The notes under the pieces: model-generated
What the model saw: only the letters and a program-made list of their open reading frames with translations
The model's database searches: none
Told to the model about the DNA's origin: nothing
Program-made: the position numbers and the translations under genes
Part shown: piece after piece, positions 40,218-52,192 of the stretch
How positions within the stretch are numbered: the stretch's first letter is position 1
Layout of the letters: each line of letters begins with the position of its first letter
From: Heliocidaris erythrogramma
Lineage: Eukaryota > Echinodermata > Echinoidea > Camarodonta > Echinometridae
NCBI GenBank assembly: GCA_025617745.1
Contig: CM046871.1
Span: 33,797,579 to 33,861,578 of the forward strand
Direction of reading: 5' to 3'
DNA length: 64,000 nt

Positions 40218-40600
40218 CAGGTGTTGTGGATCAGTGGATCAGTGGATAAGTCCCCGGACTGTGAACCACGAGGTCCGGGGTTCGAATCCCACCGCAGCAC
40301 TAGCGTCCTTTGGCAAGACGTTAATCTACATTTGCCACTCTCCACCCAGGTGTTAAATGGGTACCCGGTAGGATGGCGAAAGGTAATGTCCTTTGCTTAG
40401 CATGTGTGCGCTTAACAGGCGACTGGCTGGAATGCTCCCCAGGGAGTGGAGAATGTGCATACACTGTGTGCGGGCGTGTCAGAATCCAATGACCGGGGTA
40501 ATAATATACAGCGCCTCGGAATAGTTTACTAGATTGATGGCGCTTGACAAATGCTTGTTTATTATTATTATTATTATTATTAATCTAGCCTGTGGCTTCC
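40218..40600 (+). mobile_element. tRNA-derived SINE (family S1), near full length
   Basis: The tRNA-like head at 40227-40303 has paired ends (gtgttgtgg/ccgcagcac) and a B box in ggggttcgaatccc, with a His-like GTG in the anticodon position. The body contains ccactctccacccaggtg, and the 3' end is a (TTA)n tail (40560-40582). This architecture is known for tRNA-derived SINEs, including sea urchin ones. Confidence 0.85.
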
Positions 40601-41292
40601 TAATTATAATGACCTACAAATAATGGTTATTCGTACCATGTACTACTGACCTTTGACCTTTGTACGTTGACATTTTGTACGCAACCACGATGCTCGCATC
40701 AGTATGATTTTACATGTTAAACAAGTAGCGTGTCCACCAAAACAAATGTGTGTGCGCTTACAAATTGGGATCATTTCAGGGTCATCTGTACCATGAACAA
40801 CATGTAATTACAAACCAGTTGGCTTATTGGTTACACATGTGCACTGAACATCATTAGATTAACCCAAATGACAAAATAAATACTTAAATAAAATAGAATG
40901 TATTTATTTGCTGTACGTGCCAGCGAAATACGGATTTGCAATCAATTGCAATGTTTTGACATGGTTGTTAAAATATATGTAGTTGACTGCTTTATTAACT
41001 TTGCTAAAATTAAGTACAAAAAAAGTACATCCACAAGATTTTCAAAGTAAATGGGACCCAGATGATAATTATATCCTTCATTCCCACAACCCAATAGACA
41101 AACTTTTCAACACATCTTTTTTTTTAAATGCTAGTGATACTACCTTTCAAATGGACTTTGTAGCTCACCTGAGAAAGCTTTGTAGTGCCTGAACTCCTCA
41201 CTAAATCAACAATCAGAAGATGGGTCATAGCTACTAGGGTGTGGTTCAAAGATGTTCTGTCTTTTGACAGCCAGAAGGGCATTAACTCTGTG

Positions 41293-41560
41293 TTAAAATG
41301 GCATTAAACTGGCAAAACTTGAACAGCGCCACCTTACAGTAACTGCTATATTGAGATTATAATTTGAAAATTAATTGCATTTTATTTTGAATTTTGACAA
41401 AAACAGCTGTTTGGAAAATAGGCATAATTTGTATTTCAAACTATTATTTTTGACGTTGCACATGTGGACAATTGCCTACAGATACATTCTAAGCTTCTAC
41501 AAACAAGAATGGTGCATGATGGGAAAATTTAAAAAAATCGTTTGATGATAGACTGTAACT
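41293..41560. mobile_element. Inverted-repeat element R4, copy 2
   Basis: It shares acttgaacagcgccacctt, acaaacaagaatggtgcatg and atgggaaaattt with the reverse complement of 23806-24118. The right end is lost. Confidence 0.6.
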
Positions 41561-41699
41561 TCCAGCCTTTTCACGTTAAGTCTTCGATTTTTGATGGCAG
41601 TTTTATACAAAACTACTGACTGCGCAGGGAGTGAGACTGGCAAATTTTGAAGAAAAGAGCTCAGCTTCAAATATGTAGATGTAGATGTACATGTGCCTC

Positions 41700-42790
41700 C
41701 GCCAATTAATTAGGCCTCAAATGTATACATTCACACATTTCAGGGATGGGTACATCCATACCCAATACACGTACTTAGGTTACCGATACACATATCTAAA
41801 CGATAATTTGTATGCAAGTACAATTGTATATATGTTTATTACACTGGTACTATCTGTAAAATGCAAATGATGCTAGTCTGCAAGTATAGACTGTATTTTG
41901 ATACTTAATATCCAATTTACTGTGGCTTCAGCTTCAACAAATTTCAGGATTGTGTAGCAGGAACACTACAGTACACAGTCTATGTATGGATTAGTCTACA
42001 GCCCAGCCCTAGTGGTGTTAGTTATGACTGAAGAGAATTTGATCTTGAAAACGAGGCACAACGAGCAATGTGTAAAGGGAGTCACACATCCCTAGTTCCA
42101 ACGCTGATCAATTCATTCAACCCCACCCCCTCCCATCCCCCATGAATACAAAAGGATTGAATAGAGCAGAAAGGCTGATAATACGCACAGACTATCGTCA
42201 TTCAAGAGAGCAGGGAAGAAGGGAAAAAGAGAAAAGCCTGGCTCTTCTGATGCATGAGTCAGCATTGTAGATGTAGGACTTTACAAATTACAACGCACAT
42301 CGGCTGCAGGTGAAGTGGGCTCGCTGCCCTACCGTGCGATGTATATTGTGAGCAAACACGACCTTTATTCAGCTAGCCCTTTTGTCAATCTCTCGCTTAT
42401 GTTCCGCCCAGAAAATCGCGGCATTAAAACTTTTCACATGATATTTACTCCCCTGCGATGCATATTGTATGAAATAATAGAGCTGTAATCAGCTGAAAAG
42501 AGTATGTTTGAGTGATATCTATTCAGGCTTTCTTTTTAAAGCCGTTTCTATGATTCTCATAATAGAACTACATTATGAGAGATGTCACTGTTTTGAGTTG
42601 ATTCTAAATTGTTAGCCTGCAGCGAATGGACAAAATATAACAAACTAATGAACTGATGAGCTGAAAAATCACATTCAATGAAAAGCACAGCTTGCAGAAT
42701 ACCGAAGACTGCCTGTTGAGCACTTGGCTTGGGAATATTAGCTCTATTTCCTTATCTTTCTTCTCTCCCATTTCAGTTTTGTATGGTAAA
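41700..42790. other. Unassigned sequence, partly unique-looking
   Basis: No exon or transposon ends were identified. The 42295-42480 part is more GC-rich and contains two related blocks (tgcgatgtatattgt and tgcgatgcatattgt). Confidence 0.45.
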
Positions 42791-42799
42791 AAATTAAAT

Positions 42800-43062
42800 A
42801 TGGCACGAAAGAGAGACATGATAATAAAGCTTTTCGACCTGCACTCATCAGGTTATCACGCAGGTATGTAACAAATGACTTGAAATCAACTATATTATAC
42901 TTGATGAACCCGGACGCCGTAATTTCAGAACAATCGCAAAGCTTGGATGAACTCCTGGTTCGAGTATAATATAGTTGATTTCAAGTCATTTGTTACATAC
43001 ATGCACCTGCGTGATAACCTGATGAGTGCAGGTCGAAAAGCTTCGTTATCATGTTTCTTTTT
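42800..43062. mobile_element. Foldback element (family F2) copy 2
   Basis: Arms of about 100 bp are almost perfectly inverted (gcttttcgacctgcactcat, acaaatgacttgaaatcaac) around a ~60-bp loop. The outer arm motif gaaagagagacatgataat matches family F2 copy 1. The host reads ttttgta on both sides. Confidence 0.8.
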
Positions 43063-43466
43063 TGTACCTTATTGCAATTTTGTAGTACCAGGAAATTAAA
43101 ACAAAAATTGTTTGGCAGATATGTTTTTTTGTTAGACTCTTGACCCCAGGTCCATGATATAAAGTAGGCTACACACCTCCAAGTAGAGGAAATGACACTT
43201 GTGGCTATCCATAAAGCTTCGTTCATACATTTGTACATGATATACAACTGCGGCAAAACAAAAAATGAACAGCAAGTGGGGTTGAGTAAATCCAACTTTT
43301 CAACAAAGGGCTGTTTAGAAGCATACCATGGTAGACTGGTACTTAATCTGTGTGTTATAAAATAGGGAAATGTAAAGTGCACGATGACATTCCATTTTGT
43401 TGCAGGAATTTTATCTTTATTTTTATTTTTATAGACGGCTTACCCCATCAAGTGTGAACTAGGCTT

Positions 43467-45352
43467 AAAGATCACATTGCAAGAAAATCACAAATATGGC
43501 AATTAATGTATCACTAGAAACTGGGAAGCTTACAGATGGCAATCGTATAAGTTTTATGTCAACTGCGTATCTGATGATTATAAAAACAACATAAATAAAA
43601 GCTCTTCTAAGCATCTGGAATATCCGAGGATTCGCCAGAAATATAGCGATGTTTTGATGTCGTCACACAAGGGATCGATCCTGCTTAAGCAGACGACGTC
43701 CTATAATGAATGAACGTAATTGCAATGCAATTATTTATCAAATTATAAAGAGTTTGGTATATTTAACATGACCTTATTTCACACCATTCTAAAAGGGAAA
43801 GTGAACTGATTCTGATAACTAAAACCGTTTGATAGTAAATACACAGGAGAAGGGTCAATGATCAATGAAATAAACCCCACTTTCAAATTGAAAAGCCCTC
43901 CGAATAATATCACAGATTGTATTCGTTCCCTCTTGAAACGCCGAACATGCCCCGGTGCAAGCAGCTGAAAATACAATGGCGTCTTATTTTGTTTACAAGT
44001 GACTGATTCCTTTATTTTTTTAACGCTGCATTTTTCATCAAAATAATACCATACACGAAGTTAAGAGTGAGGCAACAGACTAACATTAAAGTAGAACGTT
44101 AATGATTTTAAATATTGGCTTAATACTTATTATTGCATAGATGGCATAAATTAAACAAGGTTATCCAAATTCAACGCTTGGAAACATTTGAAGTAATGAT
44201 TATTATCAATTATAAAACGGTAAAATACAGCCCCCGATATAGCAGCTGAAGAGCTCCTCGAACGCTGCTGAGATATGTGACGACACACCCTGGACCAGTC
44301 CTGTCTAAGCAGACGATGTCCCATAACATCTTACACATTTTTCAGAGCCTATTTTGTCATCTCCTCTTCACTTATTTCTCTTCCTTCACTAGCGTCAGTC
44401 TTAATGTTAGTCTGTTGCCTCACTCTTAACTTCGTGTATGGTATTATTTTGATGAAAAATGCAGCGTTAAAAAATAAAGGAATCAATCACTTGTAAACAA
44501 AATAAGACGCCATTGTATTTTCAGCTGCTTGCACCGGGGCATGTTCGGCGTTTCAAGAGGGAACGAATACCATCCTGCTATTATTCGGAGGGCTTTTCAA
44601 TTTGAAAGTGGGGTTTATTTCATTGATCATTGACCCTTCTCCTATGTATTTACAATCAAACGGTTTTAGCTATCAGAATCAGTTTCACTTTCCCTTTATA
44701 ATGGTGTGAAATAAGGTCATGTTTAAATACACCAAACTCTTTATAATTTGATAAAGAATTGCATTGCAATTACGTTCATTCATTATAGGACGTCGTCTGC
44801 TTAAGCAAGATCGATCCCGAGTGTGACGACATCAAAACATCGCTATATTTCTGGCGAATCCTCGGATATTCCAGATGCTGAGAAGAGCTTTTATTTGTGT
44901 TGTTTTTATAATCACCAGATACGCAGTTGACATAAAACTTATACGATTGCCATCTGTAAGCTTCCCAGTTTCTAGTGATACATTAATTGCCATATTTGTG
45001 ATTTTCTTTGAATATCTACTTTAAGACTGACGCTGGTCAAGTAAAAGAAATAAGTGAAGAGGAGATGACAAAACAGGCACTGAAAAATGTGTAAGATGTT
45101 ATGGGACATCGTCTGCTTAGACGGGACTGGTCCTTCGTGTGTCGTCACACATCTCAGCAGCGTTCAAGGAGCTCTTCAGCTGCTATATCGGGGGCTGTAT
45201 TTTACCGTTTTATAATTGATAATAATCATTAATTCAAATGTTTCCAAGTGTTGAATTTGGATAACCTTGTATAATTTATGCCATCTATGCAATAATAAGT
45301 ATTAAGCCAATATTTATTTTGATGGAATTTTCTTGCAATGTGATCTTTAACA
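43467..45352. mobile_element. Large composite foldback element (blocks P, Q, P', Q')
   Basis: The termini are aaagatcacattgcaagaaa and its reverse at about 45330-45352. Block P (43467-44092) is inverted at 44399-45012, and block Q (44093-44404) is inverted at 45013-45330. The order is P-Q-P'-Q', not a simple palindrome. Each block contains a related core with cgtcacac/gacgacac, gatcgatcc/gaccagtcc and taagcagacga. No transposase frame is seen. Confidence 0.85.
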
Positions 45353-46401
45353 GGTGTGGTAAGTAAGACTAGTCACTTGTGACATGTAAAGCACTGTGAC
45401 TGTAATGAGGGAGTAGACCTATTTGTGTTGTCTAGAGATGACCACACCCTTCTCAGTATCTTATCACAGAGGCTTATTACTCTGACGAGGCTAATCAGCT
45501 TCATCATCAATGCATATAAATGACATGCTTATGACACTACCCTGCATATACATGCATGCAAGCCATAACATTGTATGAAGTCACTGCTACGGTACAATAA
45601 TGTACAATAAGTGTCTATCATGAGTTTGCAGAAAAAGAAAATGTTTAAAGGAAAAGCTTGAGTTCTGGGGAAGGTAAAAAATAATTTGTGAGTTTTCACA
45701 TTCTTATTATGTTAGTTTGGAAGATTATCATAGTAGATATGTCACCTGAAAAGGATTGCTTTTAAAATGCCCTCACATTCACAGTGTGACAAGAAAAAGC
45801 TGAAATGTCTGGGCTGAACACTGCTCACTTACACACCTGTATTGTACACGTAGGCCTACATTGTATGAAGTATCAACCTGTTTCACCCACATTTTGGAGA
45901 TTGAGTTTTTATTAAAAAAGTGTAAATGTACTTGCAAAGTTCTATATCCTACTCAAAAACACTTGCAAAATGAAGATTTTCATATCATTCTTCACATCAA
46001 CCTGGTACCTAGAGGCAATAAATACATGTAGTTTTCAACAAAGAAGCACTAAACTACATACATGAGGTACATGTAAAAGTATATAAAAAATGATGTTTTA
46101 TAGTAAAGAGAACTAATTTAAGACTTATTAGTCCAAAACTGATATGCAACTGCGATTTGTTTATCACCGTGTTACCTTCAGGCAATGATATGCTATTAAT
46201 ACAAATTTTCTTTTCACACTGGAACTTTTACCACAAATGGCCAATTATTTGAAATGCAAACATCAATTATTACCTGGTGATTGGTTTCTTTTCAACCTGG
46301 CAAGTGTAAGATGCAATCAAGTGCAAAGTAATCAGTGATTTAAAGAGAAATTTGGGTACTGGTGATACGATTACATTGCAAAGGAAACTACCCTGAAGAA
46401 A

Positions 46402-46774
46402 TAGACCGCTTCTGTAATGTATTCAAATTTATGCCCATTTCTAATCTGAGCACCTTGTGACGAGCTATTCTGTTAACCTGCTTTTTATAATGAGCCTCAA
46501 TGCTTGGAATCCTGGAGGGCATTTCATCAAGTGTCTTGTCGGTGACTTTTACCATCAATCTGCTCTCAACCAATCAGACGCAAGGATTTCAGTAGCTTAT
46601 AACAGTTATTGCAACTTGTCTTTGATGACAAGTTTTATGAAACAGGGCCTAGTTTGCATACAATACTCGTTGCTATGTCCATCAAGCCTCCGGCAAGCTT
46701 TCAGGTTGTCAAAAACAACCTTTGTTTGGTATGTAGATGTATGAAATTTGAATACATTACCGAAGCAGTCTATT
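46402..46774. repeat. Interspersed repeat R6, copy C, interrupted by M3 copy 4
   Basis: The two parts (46402-46512 and 46651-46774) rejoin to the uninterrupted sequence seen at 36436-36671. The M3 insert lies between aatcc and agtttgcata. Confidence 0.8.
46513..46650. mobile_element. Hairpin MITE family M3, copy 4 (mixed ends)
   Basis: 138 bp. The left arm is of the catttcatcaagtg type and the right arm of the gttttatgaaacaggg type, so the ends pair poorly. It is inserted in repeat R6 copy C. Confidence 0.8.
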
Positions 46775-47104
46775 GGGAAAGGTCAGAGATGTAGCACATG
46801 CAAGAATTCATACTTTAGGCTTTTGGAATGATCAAAATGTTAAAAAATCGACTCTACCTTACGGAAAGTCACATGTACTGCACACAGAAATGGGTATATA
46901 GGCACTTATGGGAACACACACATGTGGAATGAATATATTCCATTCAAGCTTTTCAGATATTTCTCATCATAATGATATGAGGGCATGTCAAGATAATCCT
47001 TTTATTAATTAAAGGGAACATCCTATTATGATGTATTCTTTCAAACTGACATATAAAAAAAGATCAGAGAAAGAGAGCTCACAAATTATTTTTCATCTTT
47101 ACCT

Positions 47105-47242
47105 GGGGAGCATTTCATCAAGCGTTTTGTCAGTGATTTTTACCAACAGCTGTTATAAGCTACTGAAATCCTTGTATCTGATTGGCTAAGAGCAAATTTG
47201 TCAGTAAAAATCGCTGACAAAACACTTGATGAAATGCTCCCC
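47105..47242. mobile_element. Hairpin MITE family M3, copy 5
   Basis: 138 bp. The stem begins ggggagcatttcatcaagcg and the core is gtatctgattggctaagagc. Confidence 0.85.
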
Positions 47243-47500
47243 AGGACTCAACTTCCTCTTTAAGTTCATATTGGACTGTAGCAGAGCAACTAGTAAGAGT
47301 CCGTAGACTCCATATCCTGCTGATTTATTCTTTTGTTGGAGAATATTATGCAAATTGAACAAAAAGACATTGATAAGTACTCCAGGACCTTTGTACAGAC
47401 TGAGAGCACTTATTATGGATTGTACACAGCGGCATTCTACAGTATATATGCAATGACAAATCATTTGCAAATTGAGTAGAAGTTACTAAAATCATTCTTA

Positions 47501-47892
47501 TCTAATCCTTTCAGGAGAGGAAGGGCTAAATTGATCACATTTTGTTCTTCAAATTGGCAACAATACTATTTTTCGTTTAATGCTACATGTACATGGTTCT
47601 AATAATGTGTAACATTTTTGAAAACAATATAGTTAGGAATTTTGTCGAAAAGTTAGGTTGCCAATTTTGATTTAAAAAACAAGGATTTTGAACCTCTCAA
47701 TGTGTTGCCAACTTAAGGATTTTAAAGCATAAATTCTCATTTTTTAAATTCCTGGCATCAAACGCAATATGGTCATGCAACAAAAATGGAAATGTGTATG
47801 CAGCAAATTTTGCTCTTTCTACTCATGTATCTGGTATATTTTTAGAGCTCTGAATCAAAAGTTGAGCCAAACCACAAAATATAGTCAATTGT
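47501..47892 (+). repeat. Interspersed repeat R5, copy 2
   Basis: Same body as the copy at 5281-5692. Its right-hand inverted end is missing; similarity stops near gtcaattgtgtg. Confidence 0.8.
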
Positions 47893-48115
47893 GTGTATTT
47901 ATAGATTTTATTTTTAAATTCTCTGGTTTTGCTAAATAGAAATCGATTTCTTGGGCTTGCCTGGCAGAACAGAACATAAGTTATACAAAACGCATTCGTA
48001 CTATTGAAGTCCATGATCTCAAAGCAGGTGAATGCATAGTTTGTCACTATTGACGCTCGGGAAAGTTATCATCCATAAATTTGAATTAATTTGCTCCGTC
48101 GCGTACGTCATAGTA

Positions 48116-48143
48116 TCATGAAAATAGATTTCTATTTTCATGA
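48116..48143. other. Short perfect hairpin
   Basis: tcatgaaaatag pairs with ctattttcatga across a 4-nt centre. Function unknown. Confidence 0.7.
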
Positions 48144-48840
48144 CTCTAGTAATTTTGAAAGAAATATAAAACCCATTTATGTTTTTAGAATATATGTACA
48201 TGTAATATATGTTCAATGTTGTAAATCTCAAAGGGGATTTTGTATCAGGAAGAAAGACAATTTTGCATTCGGATTAAATATATCTTTATGTACACATCAA
48301 GAAAATGGCAGCCCCCCAGGTATCGCTAGCGGACGATAAATTTTGCAGAGAAAATCTTGATTTATACCCATCTCGTATATTTTAATGCAAACTTCTTAGG
48401 ACAACAAGAATGAATAGATTACATCTTTGAATATAAGCACATTTATATTTTGAGGTTAATTCCCCTTTAAAATTTCATATGATTAAGTGAAAAATATACA
48501 CACAGTGAAGAAACAATACACACAAAAAAGTGACTGATTGATTGACACTTTCAACAAAACAGTGTCATATAAGTGTCTGACATTAATAGATACAAAGTTA
48601 AAAATTTCATTAAAACGTTCTTATAAAATTTATGTAAACTTTTGACTGATGTTATATATGAAAGTCTTTAGTTCTGAAATTCAGATCACAATGATTTGTA
48701 TTGTATACATTTTATTCAATTTCCAAGTGTAATAACATCAATAATTTATAGTTAATTTTTATAGATAATAAAAAAAGTATAAAAGGCAGTTTCTTTCCAC
48801 CAAAGACTTACTTCGCAAACCCCCCCCCCAAAAAAAAAAA

Positions 48841-49060
48841 AAAAAAAATGAAAGATCCTGAGTTACTAGCCAACTGGGTGAGAGCTAGAACCTTGCCACT
48901 CCCAATGACTAGCCCAGAAGGACCAGACACCAACCACCGACCATCGTGATGATAAAATACCGCCACGTGCATGATCTGTTGTGGGAGGAGTGAGAGTCCA
49001 ACCGATGACCTACAGCAGATAAGTATCCACCACAGGCCCCAGCGCCCGGTTCACTTTACG
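48841..49060. other. Unassigned GC-richer block beside a C/A homopolymer
   Basis: About 220 bp with no open frame follow a C9-A19 homopolymer (48822-48848). It contains ccagcgcccggttcac at its right end. It looks like a retroposed or SINE-like piece, but no A/B boxes could be assigned. Confidence 0.35.
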
Positions 49061-49899
49061 TGTAATATTTTCCTTTGTAAAGCAGAGTGCATGTTTTGTG
49101 TTTTCATTTTGTTTTAGATTTTAATATCCATAGTACATAAAATTCCATGAGTAGAATTACTTTTAAAAGGACTTAAAAATGAATTATTTATGTATGCAAT
49201 TTACTTTCTTTTGGCACAAAAAAAAAAGTGATTTAGCCATGGAACAGGAAAGATCAAAAAGCTGAAAGGAGGAATATAGAACATGAGAAATGACGATAGG
49301 TGAACCCTATAAAAGAAATCCTGAAGAGTTCTATTGAATCATAAATATTGATTAGGCAAGTGAAGTACGGCTTACAAATTCTTTTCTGCCTCCTTGCCCT
49401 CTGTACCCCCGTACAGACACCCACGATGCACCCACAAGTAAACAAATTTCCTGACTTTCAGATGAAGCGACAAACACAGTGACTCAGTGAGCAAGAGATC
49501 TCAAAACATAATTGAAGGGCACCCCGACTGATCTAATAATGTGAAATTGCTAACCGAAATGGTTCTATTTTTGAACCAACAAGCAAAAGTAAAATTTTAT
49601 TCCTGGCCCTTTTTTTTCACTACTCTGGCAAGCTGTCAAGACTGCCCATCCTTAAAGTTGTGACTGCTGCGTGAGTCATCATATTAGCAATGCCTCTCGC
49701 ATGATACGTGCAAGGTTTCAGAACAGTGGAGGCCAGTATCAAAATTCAAATACAAATTCAATTATTTCTGGCTCGCCAGACACTGTAGACTGCATGCGTA
49801 TTGTTGATAATGGTCACACTGATGGGTAATACATGTAGTACTTACTAACCTACAAAATATAATTATACTGCCAGACACTGCATATGCATGTAGATAGTA

Positions 49900-50121
49900 C
49901 ACTCTTAGAAATGTTGGGTAAATGCCACTGGGTAAATGAAGATTGGGCATAGGTTGGTTAAATCTTGCTCAACTTTTACATGCATTTACCCAACATTGGT
50001 CAAAAATAAGAATGAAATTGGTAAAGTTTACCCAAAAGTGGTTCGGACTCATAAGGACCCTCATGTTGGGTAAAATTTGGGTAAAATTTGGGTAAAATTT
50101 TGCCCAATATTTCTAAGAGTG
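49900..50121. mobile_element. TA-flanked MITE (TIR cactcttagaaat)
   Basis: The ends cactcttagaaatgttgggt and atttctaagagtg have TA at 49898-49899 and 50122-50123. The interior repeats ttgggtaaa many times. Confidence 0.88.
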
Positions 50122-50340
50122 TATGGTGTGGCCTCTTCAAAATAATTACATGTAAATCTAATAATATACTTCCATAATCATGTCTATTTCTACTTTACCA
50201 CTGTCATAATGATTATCCTGCATAGCACGACCTATGATGAAACATTTGATAGCCCAGTGGGGGTTATATTTCTCCGAACACTGCAGGAATCGTGCAGAGT
50301 TGCAAACAATATTGATCAAAACAGGAAGGAGGCTAGAAAT

Positions 50341-50780
50341 ATGAAGAAAAGAGAAAGTAGAGAAGAATATTCAAAAAGAGAAAGTAGAAAAGAATATTTA
50401 CTGCAGATAAATATGAGGAAAAGAGAAAGAGGAAAAAAATATTTACTGCAAATAAATATGAAGAAAAGAGAAAGTAGAAAAGAATATTTTACTGCAGATA
50501 AGTATGAAGAAAAGATAAAAAGAAGAGAAGAATATTTACTGCAGATAAATGTGAAGAAAAGAGAAAGTAGAGAAGAATATTTTCCTGCAGATAAATATGA
50601 AGAAAAGAGAAAGAAGAAAAAAATATTTACTGCAGATACATTAAATATGAAGAAAAGCGAAAGTAGGAAAGAATATTTACTGCAAATAAGTATGAAGAAA
50701 AAATAAAAAGAAGAGAAGAATATTTACTGCAGATAAATGTGAAGAAAACAGAAAGTAGAGAGGAATTATTTACTGCAGAC
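50341..50780 (+). repeat. 45-bp purine-rich minisatellite
   Basis: About nine units of atgaagaaaagagaaagtag plus aaaagaatatttactgcaga. Because the period is a multiple of three, the plus strand stays open across most of the array (50209-50706) and encodes repeats of MKKRESRKEYLLQIN. No promoter, splice signal or family match supports a gene. Confidence 0.9.
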
Positions 50781-51442
50781 TAAAAATTCATATTAAAGTA
50801 GTGCTTCCTAGCAAAGTGTAGGACTTCATGAGGGACAGTCCCAACCTAAACAGTTTCCATTCACTCTTTGCTTTGGTTTGGTTTGGTTGAAGTTTTGAAC
50901 AGTAAACATTACACAAAGATTTACATGTATGTTGATTATTATCAAAATAAAATATACATGGATACATGTACAGATGAGTACATGTATATTTAATAGTACT
51001 TAGAAACAATGCATACTGCAGAAGCCCTACAATATATGTATAGAATGATGATATCAGACTTGGCACATCATAGTAAATGTAGTATGTATCATATCACAAT
51101 CCCCCCCCCCCCCCTCCCCCTCCAGAATCAGTCTGCAAGATCAGACTCTGAATTTTCACTTTAACACAATTAATGTCTGCAATGACTTGAGCCAAGCCTA
51201 AATTAGCTAGCCAATGGTTCATCATTAACAGGTTCAGCATGACCAGCAATGTACATGTACATGCAGTAGACTGCTACAGTGGTGTTCGCGGTAAACGTTC
51301 CTTGCGTGATCTCGCATTAATCCGCGGAACACCTCACGCAAATTTACGCGTTTTTCCGCGGTCGGCAAATCACTCATTTTTTATTTTTGTCTTAAGTAAT
51401 ACGTAATCAGTTTACTGCCCTCTGCGACGATGTCTGTGCAGA

Positions 51443-51790
51443 ACGATATGCGTCGTCCGGAAAATCATTAGAAGTTCCGATTTCCTTATATTTTGCTTCT
51501 ATTTCGGACCTTTTTTATTCAAACGCCGTCAGTCACAAACGATATGCGCCGTTGGGAAAATCATTAGAAATTCCGACTTCTTCATATTTTGCTTCTTTTT
51601 CGTACCTTTTTAATTCAAGCGCCGTCAGTCTGAAACGATATGCGTCGTTGGGAAAATCATTACAAGTTCCGATTTCATTATATTTTGCTATTTTGGACCT
51701 TTTTTTTTATTCAAGCGCCGTCAGAAACGATATGCGTCGTCAGGAAAATCATTAGAAGTTCCGATTTCTTTTATATTTTGCTTTCATGTT
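51443..51790. repeat. ~96-bp tandem repeat, 3.6 copies
   Basis: Units start at 51443, 51539, 51635 and 51727 with acgatatgcg, followed by ggaaaatcattag, gttccgattt and tcaagcgccgtcag. A further single unit lies at 53898-53985. Confidence 0.92.
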
Positions 51791-52054
51791 AGACCTATGC
51801 CATATTTATATTCTTTTATTGTAGGACGACCCCTTTGAAAATAAGCTTTTGCTTAAAGGGATATCCAACCTATGGAAAATTAGTAAGTTCGATTCATGTT
51901 AGATATTTATGCTTTTCATTCTCCTTATGTAAATCATATGAATTTCTCACCCCCTGATTTGTTCACATAATTTGAAGGTTTAATTCTGCTTTAGTCAGCT
52001 GTGCGCACATACAAACGCGACTCGAGTACGCGCTCGATCAGCTGGGTGGTCCAG

Positions 52055-52192
52055 GGGGGCGTTTCATGAAAGGACTTGTCAGATATTTTGTCCGACAAAT
52101 TTGCTCTCAGCCAATCAGATGCAAGGATTTCAGTAGCTTATAACAGTTGTCGGATAAAATATCCGACAACTTCCTTTCATGAAACGCTCCCC
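52055..52192. mobile_element. Hairpin MITE family M3, copy 6
   Basis: 138 bp. A third stem type is present (gggggcgtttcatgaaagga, with tccgacaa pairing to ttgtcgga) around the common core gctctcagccaatcagatgc. Confidence 0.85.

Noticed and set aside
40983-41192. 69-codon open frame
   Set aside because: No domain, splice signals or repeat of the frame elsewhere; AT-rich composition makes chance likely.
43779-43976. Open frame inside the composite foldback element
   Set aside because: The inverted copy of the same block at about 44530-44720 has frame changes, and the frame resembles no transposase.
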